Shown here piece after piece: positions 1 through 6,636 of a stretch of DNA of 19,614 bases (positions within the stretch are counted from its first letter, which is position 1; every line of letters starts with the position of its first letter). The translations under genes and the position numbers were made by a program. The notes under the pieces were generated by a model, which was not told where the DNA came from, made no database searches, and saw only the letters and a program-made list of their open reading frames with translations. Location of the stretch: positions 6,446 through 26,059 of the forward strand of contig DKVN01000154.1 in NCBI GenBank assembly GCA_002491225.1. The letters run 5' to 3'. Source of the stretch: Faecalibacterium sp. UBA7177 (GTDB lineage: Bacteria > Bacillota > Clostridia > Oscillospirales > Ruminococcaceae).

Positions 1-387
1 GTGACCCTCGCGCAGGAGAATGTCGAGCGCTGCCAGTGCGGCCAGCCCGAGGCGCTGCGGCAGCTGCGCGAGTACGCCGGGCGGCCGGTGCGGTTTGTGC
101 TGGACCTCAAGCAGGCCCGCCGGGCCGGGGCGGACCCCTTTGCGATTGTCGATGCGATGGGGCCGGAAAATATCTGCCACCTGCACCTCAGCGACGAGAC
201 CGAGGGCAGCAGCTGTGTGCCGCCCGGCCGGGGCAGCTTCGACTTTGCGCGGCTGCTGCGGACACTGCGGGACGGCGGCTTTGCCGGCAGCGCGGTGATC
301 GAGCTCTACCGCGGCGATTTTGGCCAGCCGGACGAGCTGCGCGAGGCGATGCTTGCGGTGCAGAAGATCCAGCAGAGCCTTGCGTGA
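1..387 (+). CDS. Sugar-phosphate isomerase/epimerase-like TIM-barrel protein, 5'-truncated
   Basis: This is the C-terminal 128 residues of a protein whose 5' end lies outside the window. The frame is open from base 1, so the GTG there is not a supported start. The pattern (strand FVLDLKQARRAG, then ICHLHLSDE, then PPGRGSFDFARLLRTLRDGGF and AVIELYRGDFGQPDEL) is that of the xylose-isomerase-like TIM barrel (AP_endonuc_2/IolE-type). In that fold the His and Asp of HLHLSD and the Glu of IELYR sit at the metal site at the barrel mouth. Family members are about 270 residues, so roughly half is missing. The exact substrate cannot be told. A 115-bp gap separates it from nrdR. Family assignment is fairly sure; function is only general. 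Confidence 0.75.
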   Translation: MTLAQENVERCQCGQPEALRQLREYAGRPVRFVLDLKQARRAGADPFAIVDAMGPENICHLHLSDETEGSSCVPPGRGSFDFARLLRTLRDGGFAGSAVIELYRGDFGQPDELREAMLAVQKIQQSLA

Positions 388-502
388 TGGTTTTTGTAAT
401 ATGCTTTGTATAACATGCGTTGAAAAAGGCAGACCCGCCCAAAAGGCCGCCGGACGGCTTGCGCGGGGCTGCCGCGAAGTGATACAGTGAGGAGGAGCAG
501 CC

Positions 503-976
503 ATGAAGTGCCCCTATTGCGGAGAACTGGAGTCCAAGGTGATCGACTCCCGCCCTACGGAGGACGGCGAGAAGATCCGTCGGCGGCGGGAGTGCCTCTC
601 CTGCTCCAGGCGGTTTACCACCTATGAGATCGTCGAGACGGTGCCGGTGATGGTGATCAAAAAGGATCACTCCCGCGAGGCGTTTGACCGGCAGAAGCTG
701 CTGGCCGGGATGCTCCGAGCCTGCGAAAAGCGGCCGGTGAGCTACCAGATGCTTGAGCAGGCGGTGAACGAGATCGAGCAGACGGTGCTGAACTCCTACG
801 AGCGGGAGGTTACCTCGCTTGAGATCGGGGAGCTGGCCATGCAGCAGCTGAAAAGCATCGACGAGGTGGCCTATGTTCGGTTTGCCTCGGTGTATCGCCA
901 GTTCAGCGACATCAACACCTTTATGGACGAGCTGAAGGAGCTGCTGGACAGCCGCTCACAGCACCCCGAAAAATAA
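503..976 (+). CDS. nrdR: Transcriptional repressor NrdR
   Basis: NrdR is a nucleotide-sensing repressor of ribonucleotide reductase genes. The 157 residues fit the family length exactly. A zinc ribbon with Cys3, Cys6, Cys31 and Cys34 opens the protein, with the conserved stretch KVIDSRPTEDGEKIRRRREC between the two Cys pairs, followed by RFTTYE. An ATP-cone domain runs from about residue 50 to 140 (KKDHSREAFDRQKL, SLEIGELAMQQLK, VAYVRFASVYRQF). The ATG is preceded by GGAGGAG about 8 bases upstream. No ribonucleotide reductase gene is in the window, so its targets lie elsewhere. Its last 21 bases overlap the 3' end of the convergent DUF4363 gene. Confidence 0.97.
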   Translation: MKCPYCGELESKVIDSRPTEDGEKIRRRRECLSCSRRFTTYEIVETVPVMVIKKDHSREAFDRQKLLAGMLRACEKRPVSYQMLEQAVNEIEQTVLNSYEREVTSLEIGELAMQQLKSIDEVAYVRFASVYRQFSDINTFMDELKELLDSRSQHPEK

Positions 977-1324
977 CCCCTCGATCGCCTCGATCTGAGT
1001 GTGGGCCTTGTGCAGCTCGCTCTGCAGGTCGGGCAGGGATGCCTCGCTGACATAGGCCTCCAGCCCGGCCAGCGCGCCCGAGGCGGCGCTGAGAAAATCC
1101 CGCTTGATAAAAAGGGCCAGCTTTGGCTCCTGCCGGGTGTAGAAGCTTGTCAGCTGCCGCACCCCGGCGCGGGCGGCCTCGTACCGGCCCGCCGCGCAGG
1201 CCTGCTCGATCTGGCTCAGCTGGCCGCAGAGGGCTTCGGTGGTGCTGTGCACCAGATGGCTGCTGTACACGGTCAGTGCCAGAATCAGCGCAAGGATGCC
1301 GAAGGCCGCGTAGATCCGCCGCAT
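956..1324 (-). CDS. DUF4363 family membrane-anchored protein
   Basis: A 122-residue protein with an N-terminal hydrophobic helix (about residues 5-22, AAFGILALILALTVYSS) and a helical remainder with paired aromatic and acidic residues. It looks like a single-pass or signal-anchored protein with a small extracytoplasmic helical domain. Size, topology and placement directly after a DUF421 gene match the DUF4363 family of spore-forming Clostridia; the biochemical role is unknown. The ATG at 1324 has GGGAG about 10 bases upstream. It probably forms an operon with the DUF421 gene 110 bp upstream. Its coding end overlaps the end of nrdR by 21 bp in antisense. Confidence 0.7.
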   Translation of the reverse strand: MRRIYAAFGILALILALTVYSSHLVHSTTEALCGQLSQIEQACAAGRYEAARAGVRQLTSFYTRQEPKLALFIKRDFLSAASGALAGLEAYVSEASLPDLQSELHKAHTQIEAIEGLFFGVL

Positions 1325-1434
1325 GGTGGGTTATCTCCCTTCTGGATGTTTTGCCGCCGCCCGGCCCGGCTTTTGGCCGCGGCGGCGGGCGGTGCGGGCC
1401 GTGGTTTGGCCCGCACTTGCAATGGGATATCGCC

Positions 1435-2103
1435 TTATTTTTCGATCAACTGATACTCCTCGGTGTCGTCACCCAGCAGCAGCAGGGTGCGGGCGAGGGG
1501 TATCTTTTTTTGGCGCAAAATTTTGGTGACCCATTCCTCACTTTTGCCGCAAAAGGCCAGGTTTTCGGCCGCGATCTGTCCGTCGATCACCAGCGGCAGT
1601 TTGGGCTTTTGGGCGGCAGGGCGGGGCAGCGAGAGATCCTTCCGGGTGGCCATCTCGTGCTGCCACGCCTTGCAGACGCTCAAAGAGCCGTTGGTCTCCA
1701 CCACCGCGTAGGCCACCTCCGAGAGGTCGAAGATGTCCTTGCCGCGCAGCGCTTCGAGCAGGTCGTTCATGGTGATGCGGGTCTCGCGCAGGGTGTCCTG
1801 ATCGACCTGGCCGTCCCGGATGATGATCATCGGTTTGCCCGCCAGCAGCCGGGCAATGCTGCCCACCCGGAAGCTGAGGGCCGAAAAGAGCAGTTCGAGC
1901 GCCGCGATCAGCAGCACCGGCACTAAGCTCGCGGTCAGCGGCAGCTCGGGAGCCTCGATCGAGATCGAGGCGAGGTTCGAGATCAAAATGGTGGTCACCA
2001 GCTCGGAGGGCTGCAGTTCGCCCAGCTGGCGCTTGCCCATCAGCCGCATGGCCCCGATGGTAGTGAGGTAAACGAGCAGCGTCCGCAGCAGGATCACAGG
2101 CAT
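1435..2103 (-). CDS. DUF421 (YetF-type) membrane protein
   Basis: A 222-residue protein with about three N-terminal membrane segments (residues roughly 3-20, 35-50, 57-78) and a cytosolic YetF C-terminal domain. Family signatures are MRLMGKRQLGELQPSELVTT, the strand PMIIIRDGQV, and DLSEVAYAVVETNGSLSV. The start chosen is the ATG at 2103, preceded by AAAGGGGG 7 bases upstream; the frame remains open much further upstream but that part overlaps gerXA antisense and is not protein-like. DUF421 proteins are common in spore formers, and some are linked to spore inner-membrane properties. The divergent germination operon 72 bp away suggests a spore-related role here, which is inference. Confidence 0.85.
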   Translation of the reverse strand: MPVILLRTLLVYLTTIGAMRLMGKRQLGELQPSELVTTILISNLASISIEAPELPLTASLVPVLLIAALELLFSALSFRVGSIARLLAGKPMIIIRDGQVDQDTLRETRITMNDLLEALRGKDIFDLSEVAYAVVETNGSLSVCKAWQHEMATRKDLSLPRPAAQKPKLPLVIDGQIAAENLAFCGKSEEWVTKILRQKKIPLARTLLLLGDDTEEYQLIEK

Positions 2104-2119
2104 GGCGGCGGCCCCCTTT

Positions 2120-2149
2120 GCATACAATTTGGTCCGGGCAGGCATACTA
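2120..2149 (+). promoter_or_regulatory. Sigma-G-like forespore promoter of the gerX operon
   Basis: GCATA at 2120-2124 and CATACTA at 2143-2149 are separated by 18 bp. The forespore sigma-G consensus is GHATR, about 18 bp, then CATnnTA, so both boxes match fully. The promoter lies 27-56 bp before the GTG of gerXA, and gerA operons are classically sigma-G dependent. This is a motif match, not measured activity. Confidence 0.7.
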
Positions 2150-2175
2150 TCCCTTGAAAAAAGGGGGGATCTGCC

Positions 2176-3636
2176 GTGCCAAAGCCGCTGAGCACAAGGC
2201 TCGAGGAGAATCTGGACGATCTGCAGGGGATGTTTGGCAGCTCGATGGACCTTTATACCAAAAAGCTGTCCATCCAGGGGGTGGAGTGCGCCGCCTGCAT
2301 GTTTGACGGGCTCTCCAGCACCGAAAAGCTCTGGGTGATCCTGCTGGACGCGATGAGCCGCCCGGAGGAGAAGGTGCAAAACGGCTGGCAGCTCTATCAA
2401 AGGATCCTGCACCAGAGCGACATTCCCGCCGAGAGCGGCGAGGTGGCCGATCTGGACGAACTTGTCCGCCGGATGACCGCCGGGATGACCGTGCTGCTGA
2501 TCGACGGAAGCTGTAAAGCGATTGCCCTTTCCACCCAGAACATGCAGGCCCGCTCGGTGCAGGAGCCCTCGGGCGAGGGGAACATCCGCGGCTCCCGCGA
2601 GGGGTTTACCGACCTTTTGCGGGTCAATGTCAGCCTGCTGCGGCGGCTGATCCGCACCGACAGCCTCGCCATCGAGCTGCTCGCCCTCGGCGAGCGCACC
2701 GCCACCGAGGTGGTGCTGTGCTATGACAAGACCCTCGCCAGCCCGGCGCTTGTGGCGATGGTGCGCAAAAAATTGCAGCATGCCCGGCTGCCCCTGCTGC
2801 TGGACAGCGGCTACCTCGCCCCCTTTTTGCATGGCAGCGGGGCGGGCCTGTTCAGCGAGGTGGGCTACACCGAGCGCCCGGCCACCGCCTGCGCCAAGCT
2901 CTGCGAGGGCAAGATAGTGGTGCTGGTCAACGGCAGCCCCTTTGCGATGATCCTGCCCTATTTTTTTACCGAGCACTTCCAAAGCCTTGATGACTACGCC
3001 TCCAAGGCCTATTTTTGCAGCTTTATCCGGCTGCTCAAGTACCTGGCCTTTGCGCTGGCGGTGGGGCTGCCGGGCGGGTTTGTCTGCGCGGTGCAGTACA
3101 CCCCGGAGCTTTTGCCGCCACAGCTGCTCTATAAGATCGCGGCGGCCGAGCGGGCGACCCCCTGGCCGCTCTTTTTAGAGATGGTTCTGGTGATCCTGCT
3201 GCTCGAGATCATCCGGGAGGCCGGGCTGCGGCTGCCCAAGCCCATCGGGCACAGCGTCAGCCTGGTGGCGGCCCTCATCGTGGGGGACGCCGCGGTGGGG
3301 GCGGGCATCCTCAGCACCCCGGTGCTGATTATCGCGGCGCTCACCAGCATCTGCACCTTTGTGCTGCCATCTTTGTACGAGCCGGTCACCGTGCTGCGCA
3401 TCCTGTTTGTCTTTGCGGGCGGCATGCTCGGGCCCGCGGGGGTGGTGGCGCTGTTTGTGGTGATGCTGCTCTCGATCTGCGGCATGGAGTCGTTCGGGCT
3501 GCCTTACACCTCGCCGCTGGCCCCCTTTGGCTGGGGCAGCGTGCGGGACGGCATCCTGCGCGCCCCCTGGAAGAGCCTGGCCCGGACCCCCTTTGCGATC
3601 GATGACCTGCCGGGCGGGGAGGGTGCGGATGACTGA
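2176..3636 (+). CDS. gerXA: GerA-family spore germination receptor, A subunit
   Basis: The A subunit of a nutrient-sensing receptor in the spore inner membrane, 486 residues, the usual family length. An N-terminal soluble domain (about 1-275) includes SLSTRL-type N-terminal helices and the segment EPSGEGNIRGSREGFTD near residue 130. About four or five membrane helices follow (from about residue 283), carrying the conserved EIIREAGLRLPKPIGHSVS at about 344-362 and GLPYTSPLAP near the C-terminus. The start is a GTG at 2176 with AAAGGGGGG 7 bases upstream, directly behind a sigma-G-like promoter. It overlaps gerXB by 8 bp, so translation is probably coupled. The germinant recognised cannot be read from the sequence. 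Confidence 0.95.
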   Translation: MPKPLSTRLEENLDDLQGMFGSSMDLYTKKLSIQGVECAACMFDGLSSTEKLWVILLDAMSRPEEKVQNGWQLYQRILHQSDIPAESGEVADLDELVRRMTAGMTVLLIDGSCKAIALSTQNMQARSVQEPSGEGNIRGSREGFTDLLRVNVSLLRRLIRTDSLAIELLALGERTATEVVLCYDKTLASPALVAMVRKKLQHARLPLLLDSGYLAPFLHGSGAGLFSEVGYTERPATACAKLCEGKIVVLVNGSPFAMILPYFFTEHFQSLDDYASKAYFCSFIRLLKYLAFALAVGLPGGFVCAVQYTPELLPPQLLYKIAAAERATPWPLFLEMVLVILLLEIIREAGLRLPKPIGHSVSLVAALIVGDAAVGAGILSTPVLIIAALTSICTFVLPSLYEPVTVLRILFVFAGGMLGPAGVVALFVVMLLSICGMESFGLPYTSPLAPFGWGSVRDGILRAPWKSLARTPFAIDDLPGGEGADD

Positions 3637-4633
3637 AGCGAAAAAAAGACGGACAACCGTATTATTGCCCCTGCTGCTCGCCGCGGCTTTAACCGGCAGC
3701 TTCATCCGCCCCTTTGGCCAGCCGGCCGAGCAGCCCACCGCCCAGAGCGCCCTGCTGGCCGCCCTTGCGGCCGCGCCCTGCCTCTGGGCGCTGCTCTCAC
3801 TCTACGCGGGCGCGGCGGCGCGGCGGCAGCGGCCGGTTTGGTTCAGCCTGCTGCTTGCGGCGGCGCTGCTGCTCTCGGCCGGGATGGAGCTGGCCCAGTG
3901 CCTGCGGTTTTACAACCATGTGCTGGCCGAGCAGCTGCCGGTGCTCTGCTTTTTGCTGCTGGCGCTGGGCGTGGCGGCCGCGGCCGCGGCGCGCAGCATC
4001 CGCGCGCTGGACCGGGCGGCCCTGCTGATTCTGGCGCTGCTGGGCGGTTCGCTGGTGCTGCTGGCCGTTTCGGTCGCGCCGCAGATGCGCACCGAAAACC
4101 TGCTGTACGCGGCGCAGCCGGCGCGGGCGTTTGCCCATGCGTTTGGGCTCAGGTTCGCCCTGCTGCCGGAGTACCTGCTGCTGCCGCTGCTGGGCGGCCC
4201 GGCAAAGCCGGGCGAGGCCCGCCGGGGGTACGGCTGGCTGCTTGGGCTCAGCTTTGGGCTGGAAAGCCTGCTCACCGTGCTGAGCGAGGCGGTGCTGGGC
4301 CAGGCGGCGGCCCGGCAGAGCCAGCCGGTCTACACCATCGCGCGGCTGGGGGGCGTCTCGGTCTTCCGGCGGCTGGACGCGGTGCATGTGGCGGTCTGGC
4401 TGCTGCTGTTTTTTCTGCGGGTCGGGCTCTACCTCTGGGCTATCCTCTGGCTGGTGCGCGGGCCGCAGCCGCCAAAGCACTCCGCGGCGGGCAGCGCCCT
4501 CGGGGCAGCGGCGATCCTGATCGTCTTTGGCTGCCTCTGGCTCTGCCCGGCCGCACAGTACGCCTATCTTGTCCAGCAGGGGCTGCTCTGGCTGCTGCTG
4601 GGCTCGGTGGCCTTTTGGAGGAAACGCCGATGA
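3629..4633 (+). CDS. gerXB: GerB-type spore germination permease (B subunit)
   Basis: A highly hydrophobic protein of 334 residues with eight to ten predicted membrane helices, the expected architecture of the APC-superfamily B subunit of GerA-type receptors, which carries the germinant-binding pocket. Family length is about 365, so it is slightly short. It is Ala/Leu-rich and divergent: the assignment rests on topology and on lying between clear A and C subunits rather than on strong motifs. The ATG at 3629 lies inside the end of gerXA (8-bp overlap). The frame is open upstream, but earlier starts would overlap gerXA much further. Its stop overlaps the start of gerXC in an ATGA arrangement. 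Confidence 0.85.
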   Translation: MTEAKKRRTTVLLPLLLAAALTGSFIRPFGQPAEQPTAQSALLAALAAAPCLWALLSLYAGAAARRQRPVWFSLLLAAALLLSAGMELAQCLRFYNHVLAEQLPVLCFLLLALGVAAAAAARSIRALDRAALLILALLGGSLVLLAVSVAPQMRTENLLYAAQPARAFAHAFGLRFALLPEYLLLPLLGGPAKPGEARRGYGWLLGLSFGLESLLTVLSEAVLGQAAARQSQPVYTIARLGGVSVFRRLDAVHVAVWLLLFFLRVGLYLWAILWLVRGPQPPKHSAAGSALGAAAILIVFGCLWLCPAAQYAYLVQQGLLWLLLGSVAFWRKRR

Positions 4634-5721
4634 AACGCTGGATTGCGTGTTTGGCCGTCTGCGCGCTGCTGGGGCTGCTCGTTACCGGGTGCGGCGCGGC
4701 GGGCATCGGCACCAAAAGCATCGTGCGGGCGATGGTGCTGGACGAGGACGAGGAGGGCTGCGAGGTGCGGCTCATCTGCTGGCGCACCGACCCCTCGGCC
4801 GACGCGGGCGAGGCCCAGCAGGCCGCGCTGCTTGTCAAAGGCAGCGGAGAGAACGTGTACGAGGCGCTGCAAAATGCCGAGCAGAGCCGCGGCGAGGAGC
4901 TTTTTTATGGCCAGAACGAGCTGCTGCTGATCGGCCCGCGGCTGGCGCAGCGCGGCCCGTTTGAAGCGCTGGCCTATCTTGAGCGGCAGGAGACCGGCCG
5001 CCCCAATGTCACCGTTTACCTCGCCGACTGCCCGGCCAGCGCGCTGGACGAGCAGCCGGACGCGCTGGACGCGCTGCTGCTCAGCATCGGCCAGTTGAGC
5101 GAGCGGGGAGGCTACCGCTGCTACCTCTACCAGCTGGGCGGGCCGGAGCAGGCGGGCCTTCTGCCCAACCTGCGGCTGGACCTCGCCGAGGGCGCGGCGG
5201 CCGAGGACGGGATGACCGTGTATGACGGCGGCCTGCCCGCCCACCGCTGGGGCCAGAACGAACTGCAGCTGGCCCGGCTGCTGACCGGGCAGGGGAAGCT
5301 GCTGCACTTTACAGCGGATCCGGCCGATTTGGGCGAATTGGCTGAGGCTAATTTGGCCGATTTGGAAGAGGGGCCGGTCTCGTTTAGCCTGCGCTCGGCC
5401 GGTGCGGTGTACACGCCGATTTGGGAAAAAGACGCTCTGACGCTGGAGGTACTGGTGCAGGGGGAGATCTGCCGGGTCGAGACCGAAGCGGGGGCTCAAA
5501 GCCCGCTGCGGGATGAGCAATACGAGCCCTTTCTGCGGGCCTGGCTGGTGAACCTCGCCCAGCAGATGACCGACGAGACCTTTGCCGAGGGCAACGACCT
5601 CTTTTTCCTTGGCAGCCACCTGCAGGGGCTGGATGCCGCGGCCGCCGCCCGGCAGGCCGCGGCGGGTACGCTCTATCAGAGCGAAAAGGTGCGCTGGCGC
5701 TGTGACGCGCGGGTGTTGTGA
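4630..5721 (+). CDS. gerXC: Ger(x)C-family spore germination lipoprotein (C subunit)
   Basis: The lipoprotein subunit of the receptor, 363 residues. The N-terminus has Lys-Arg, a hydrophobic core and a lipobox LVTGC, putting the lipidated cysteine at residue 21. The mature part begins with the Ger(x)C-like IVRAMVLDEDEEG strand region, contains the GERGxELFYGQNELLLIG-like block near residues 90-110, and ends in the GerAC C-terminal domain (about 220-360). The ATG at 4630 overlaps the gerXB stop by 4 bp and has GGAGG 9 bases upstream, so a much longer upstream extension of this frame, antisense-like in composition, is rejected. It is the last gene of the operon and is followed by a 19-bp palindrome. 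Confidence 0.9.
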   Translation: MKRWIACLAVCALLGLLVTGCGAAGIGTKSIVRAMVLDEDEEGCEVRLICWRTDPSADAGEAQQAALLVKGSGENVYEALQNAEQSRGEELFYGQNELLLIGPRLAQRGPFEALAYLERQETGRPNVTVYLADCPASALDEQPDALDALLLSIGQLSERGGYRCYLYQLGGPEQAGLLPNLRLDLAEGAAAEDGMTVYDGGLPAHRWGQNELQLARLLTGQGKLLHFTADPADLGELAEANLADLEEGPVSFSLRSAGAVYTPIWEKDALTLEVLVQGEICRVETEAGAQSPLRDEQYEPFLRAWLVNLAQQMTDETFAEGNDLFFLGSHLQGLDAAAAARQAAAGTLYQSEKVRWRCDARVL

Positions 5722-5731
5722 CCAAAGCACC

Positions 5732-5782
5732 ACAAAACACAACCGGGCCATGCTTTTCCCGCTTGGCCCGGTTGTGTTTTGT
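5732..5782. terminator. Perfect 19-bp palindrome, probable bidirectional terminator
   Basis: The arms 5732-5750 and 5764-5782 are perfectly complementary with a 13-base loop; the core is ACCGGGCC/GGCCCGGT and the outer part is A/T-rich (ACAAAACAC / GTGTTTTGT). The A-rich left base and T-rich right base allow termination in both directions. It lies between the convergent gerXC and the minus-strand membrane protein. Confidence 0.7.
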
Positions 5783-5943
5783 CAAACTGTCTAAAAAGTC
5801 GCGTCCGCCAAAGACTGCGGCAAATTTTCCGTCATATTTCACAAAAATGCTCGTTAATACACAAAGTATTGCCTGCGCTTTTTGTTTCATCTGACGAAAA
5901 ATTTGCTCTTGCTTTGGCATACGCTTTGTTTTTAGACAGTTTG
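5783..5943. repeat. 161-bp MITE-like palindromic element
   Basis: The ends CAAACTGTCTAAAAA (5783-5797) and TTTTTAGACAGTTTG (5929-5943) are perfect inverted repeats. Inner blocks at 5820-5834 and 5892-5906 are inverted with one mismatch, and AATAC/GTATT (5856-5860, 5866-5870) closes a 5-base loop. All three pairs share the same centre (5863), so the whole unit can fold as one hairpin without register shift. TTGT occurs directly on both sides (5779-5782 and 5944-5947), a possible 4-bp target duplication. It is A+T-rich in a GC-rich neighbourhood and has no coding capacity I trust. Confidence 0.6.
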
Positions 5944-5958
5944 TTGTGGTTTTTCTCG

Positions 5959-6501
5959 TTAGCGAAAGCTTGTAGGCATGGTGGCCCGCACAAGCAAAAC
6001 GATCGCCAAAATGCCAAAAATCAGAAGTACCGCCCAGATGCGCATCTTTGGAGAGCGCAGGTCGATTTTACCTTTTGCATGTTTTTCAAGCACCGCGCCC
6101 ATCACAAGCGAAAAGGCGAAGATCCCGCCCCAGATCAGCCAGCCGTCATGCCCGTGCCCGTATGCCGCCCCGGCCGGGTTTTTGCCGCACAGCTCCCCCA
6201 AAAGCAGACCTGCCGCAAAGCCAAACCATGCCATAAACGCAAAAATCCGTTTCCCCAACAGGGCGGCAACCACCGATATCGCGATAGCAAGCAAAAAAAG
6301 ATGCTGGTGCAGCAGCCAACCATACAGATAGCTGAGCTGCTGGGGGTCTGTCCCAAACAGCCATCCGATGACACTGACAGGTTTTTTGACCGTCCCAAAG
6401 ATGCGCCCGGCGAGATAGACGATGAGATACCCGCCGAGCATCGCCAGGGCAAACAGCAAATTCTTTTTCCGCTGCTCTTTGATTTGTTTGCTCAATGACA
6501 T
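5959..6501 (-). CDS. Hypothetical multi-pass membrane protein
   Basis: A 180-residue protein that I do not recognise. After a charged N-terminus (MSLSKQIKEQRKKN) come about five hydrophobic segments: residues roughly 15-33, 56-78, 80-104, 118-135 and 152-172. A Gly/His motif AYGHGHDGW sits between the third and fourth. The start is the ATG at 6501, with GAAAGAGGTGA about 6 bases upstream; the frame stays open for 31 codons further, without a better site. Base composition is lower in GC than the neighbouring genes. It is a single gene, separated from the glycosyltransferase upstream by a terminator, and the 161-bp palindromic element begins 15 bp past its stop. No function is proposed. Confidence 0.75.
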   Translation of the reverse strand: MSLSKQIKEQRKKNLLFALAMLGGYLIVYLAGRIFGTVKKPVSVIGWLFGTDPQQLSYLYGWLLHQHLFLLAIAISVVAALLGKRIFAFMAWFGFAAGLLLGELCGKNPAGAAYGHGHDGWLIWGGIFAFSLVMGAVLEKHAKGKIDLRSPKMRIWAVLLIFGILAIVLLVRATMPTSFR

Positions 6502-6594
6502 TCCGCTCACCTCTTTCTCAAGGATAGCAAAAAGAAAGGCGATTTGCCAGAAACCATTCCGCAATTTTCGGTTGCAAAACCGGCCATCCCACAA

Positions 6595-6624
6595 AAAGCC
6601 GCCCTGAACAAACAGGACGGCTTT
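6595..6624 (-). terminator. Rho-independent terminator of the glycosyltransferase gene
   Basis: Read on the minus strand, a 12-bp stem (AAAGCCGTCCTG / CAGGGCGGCTTT, one G-U pair) with a 6-base loop runs into a run of T. It starts 13 bp after the stop of the minus-strand glycosyltransferase and lies upstream of the membrane protein gene, so the two are probably separate units. Confidence 0.85.
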
Positions 6625-6636
6625 CTGCCCCCATGC

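Noticed and set aside
391..414. Possible nrdR promoter (TATAAC at 409-414)
   Set aside because: No acceptable -35 box at 16-18 bp; left out of the feature list.
2104..2982. Longer upstream start for the DUF421 gene
   Set aside because: The extension would be antisense to gerXA and is not membrane-like; the ATG at 2103 has a good ribosome binding site and the family N-terminus.
3838..4629. Longer upstream start for gerXC
   Set aside because: The extension overlaps gerXB and would bury the lipoprotein signal peptide that begins at 4630.
5779..6498. Plus-strand frame of 239 codons over the palindromic element and membrane gene
   Set aside because: It begins in the repeat and then is antisense to the hydrophobic minus-strand protein, giving Lys/His/Gln/Pro-rich nonsense.
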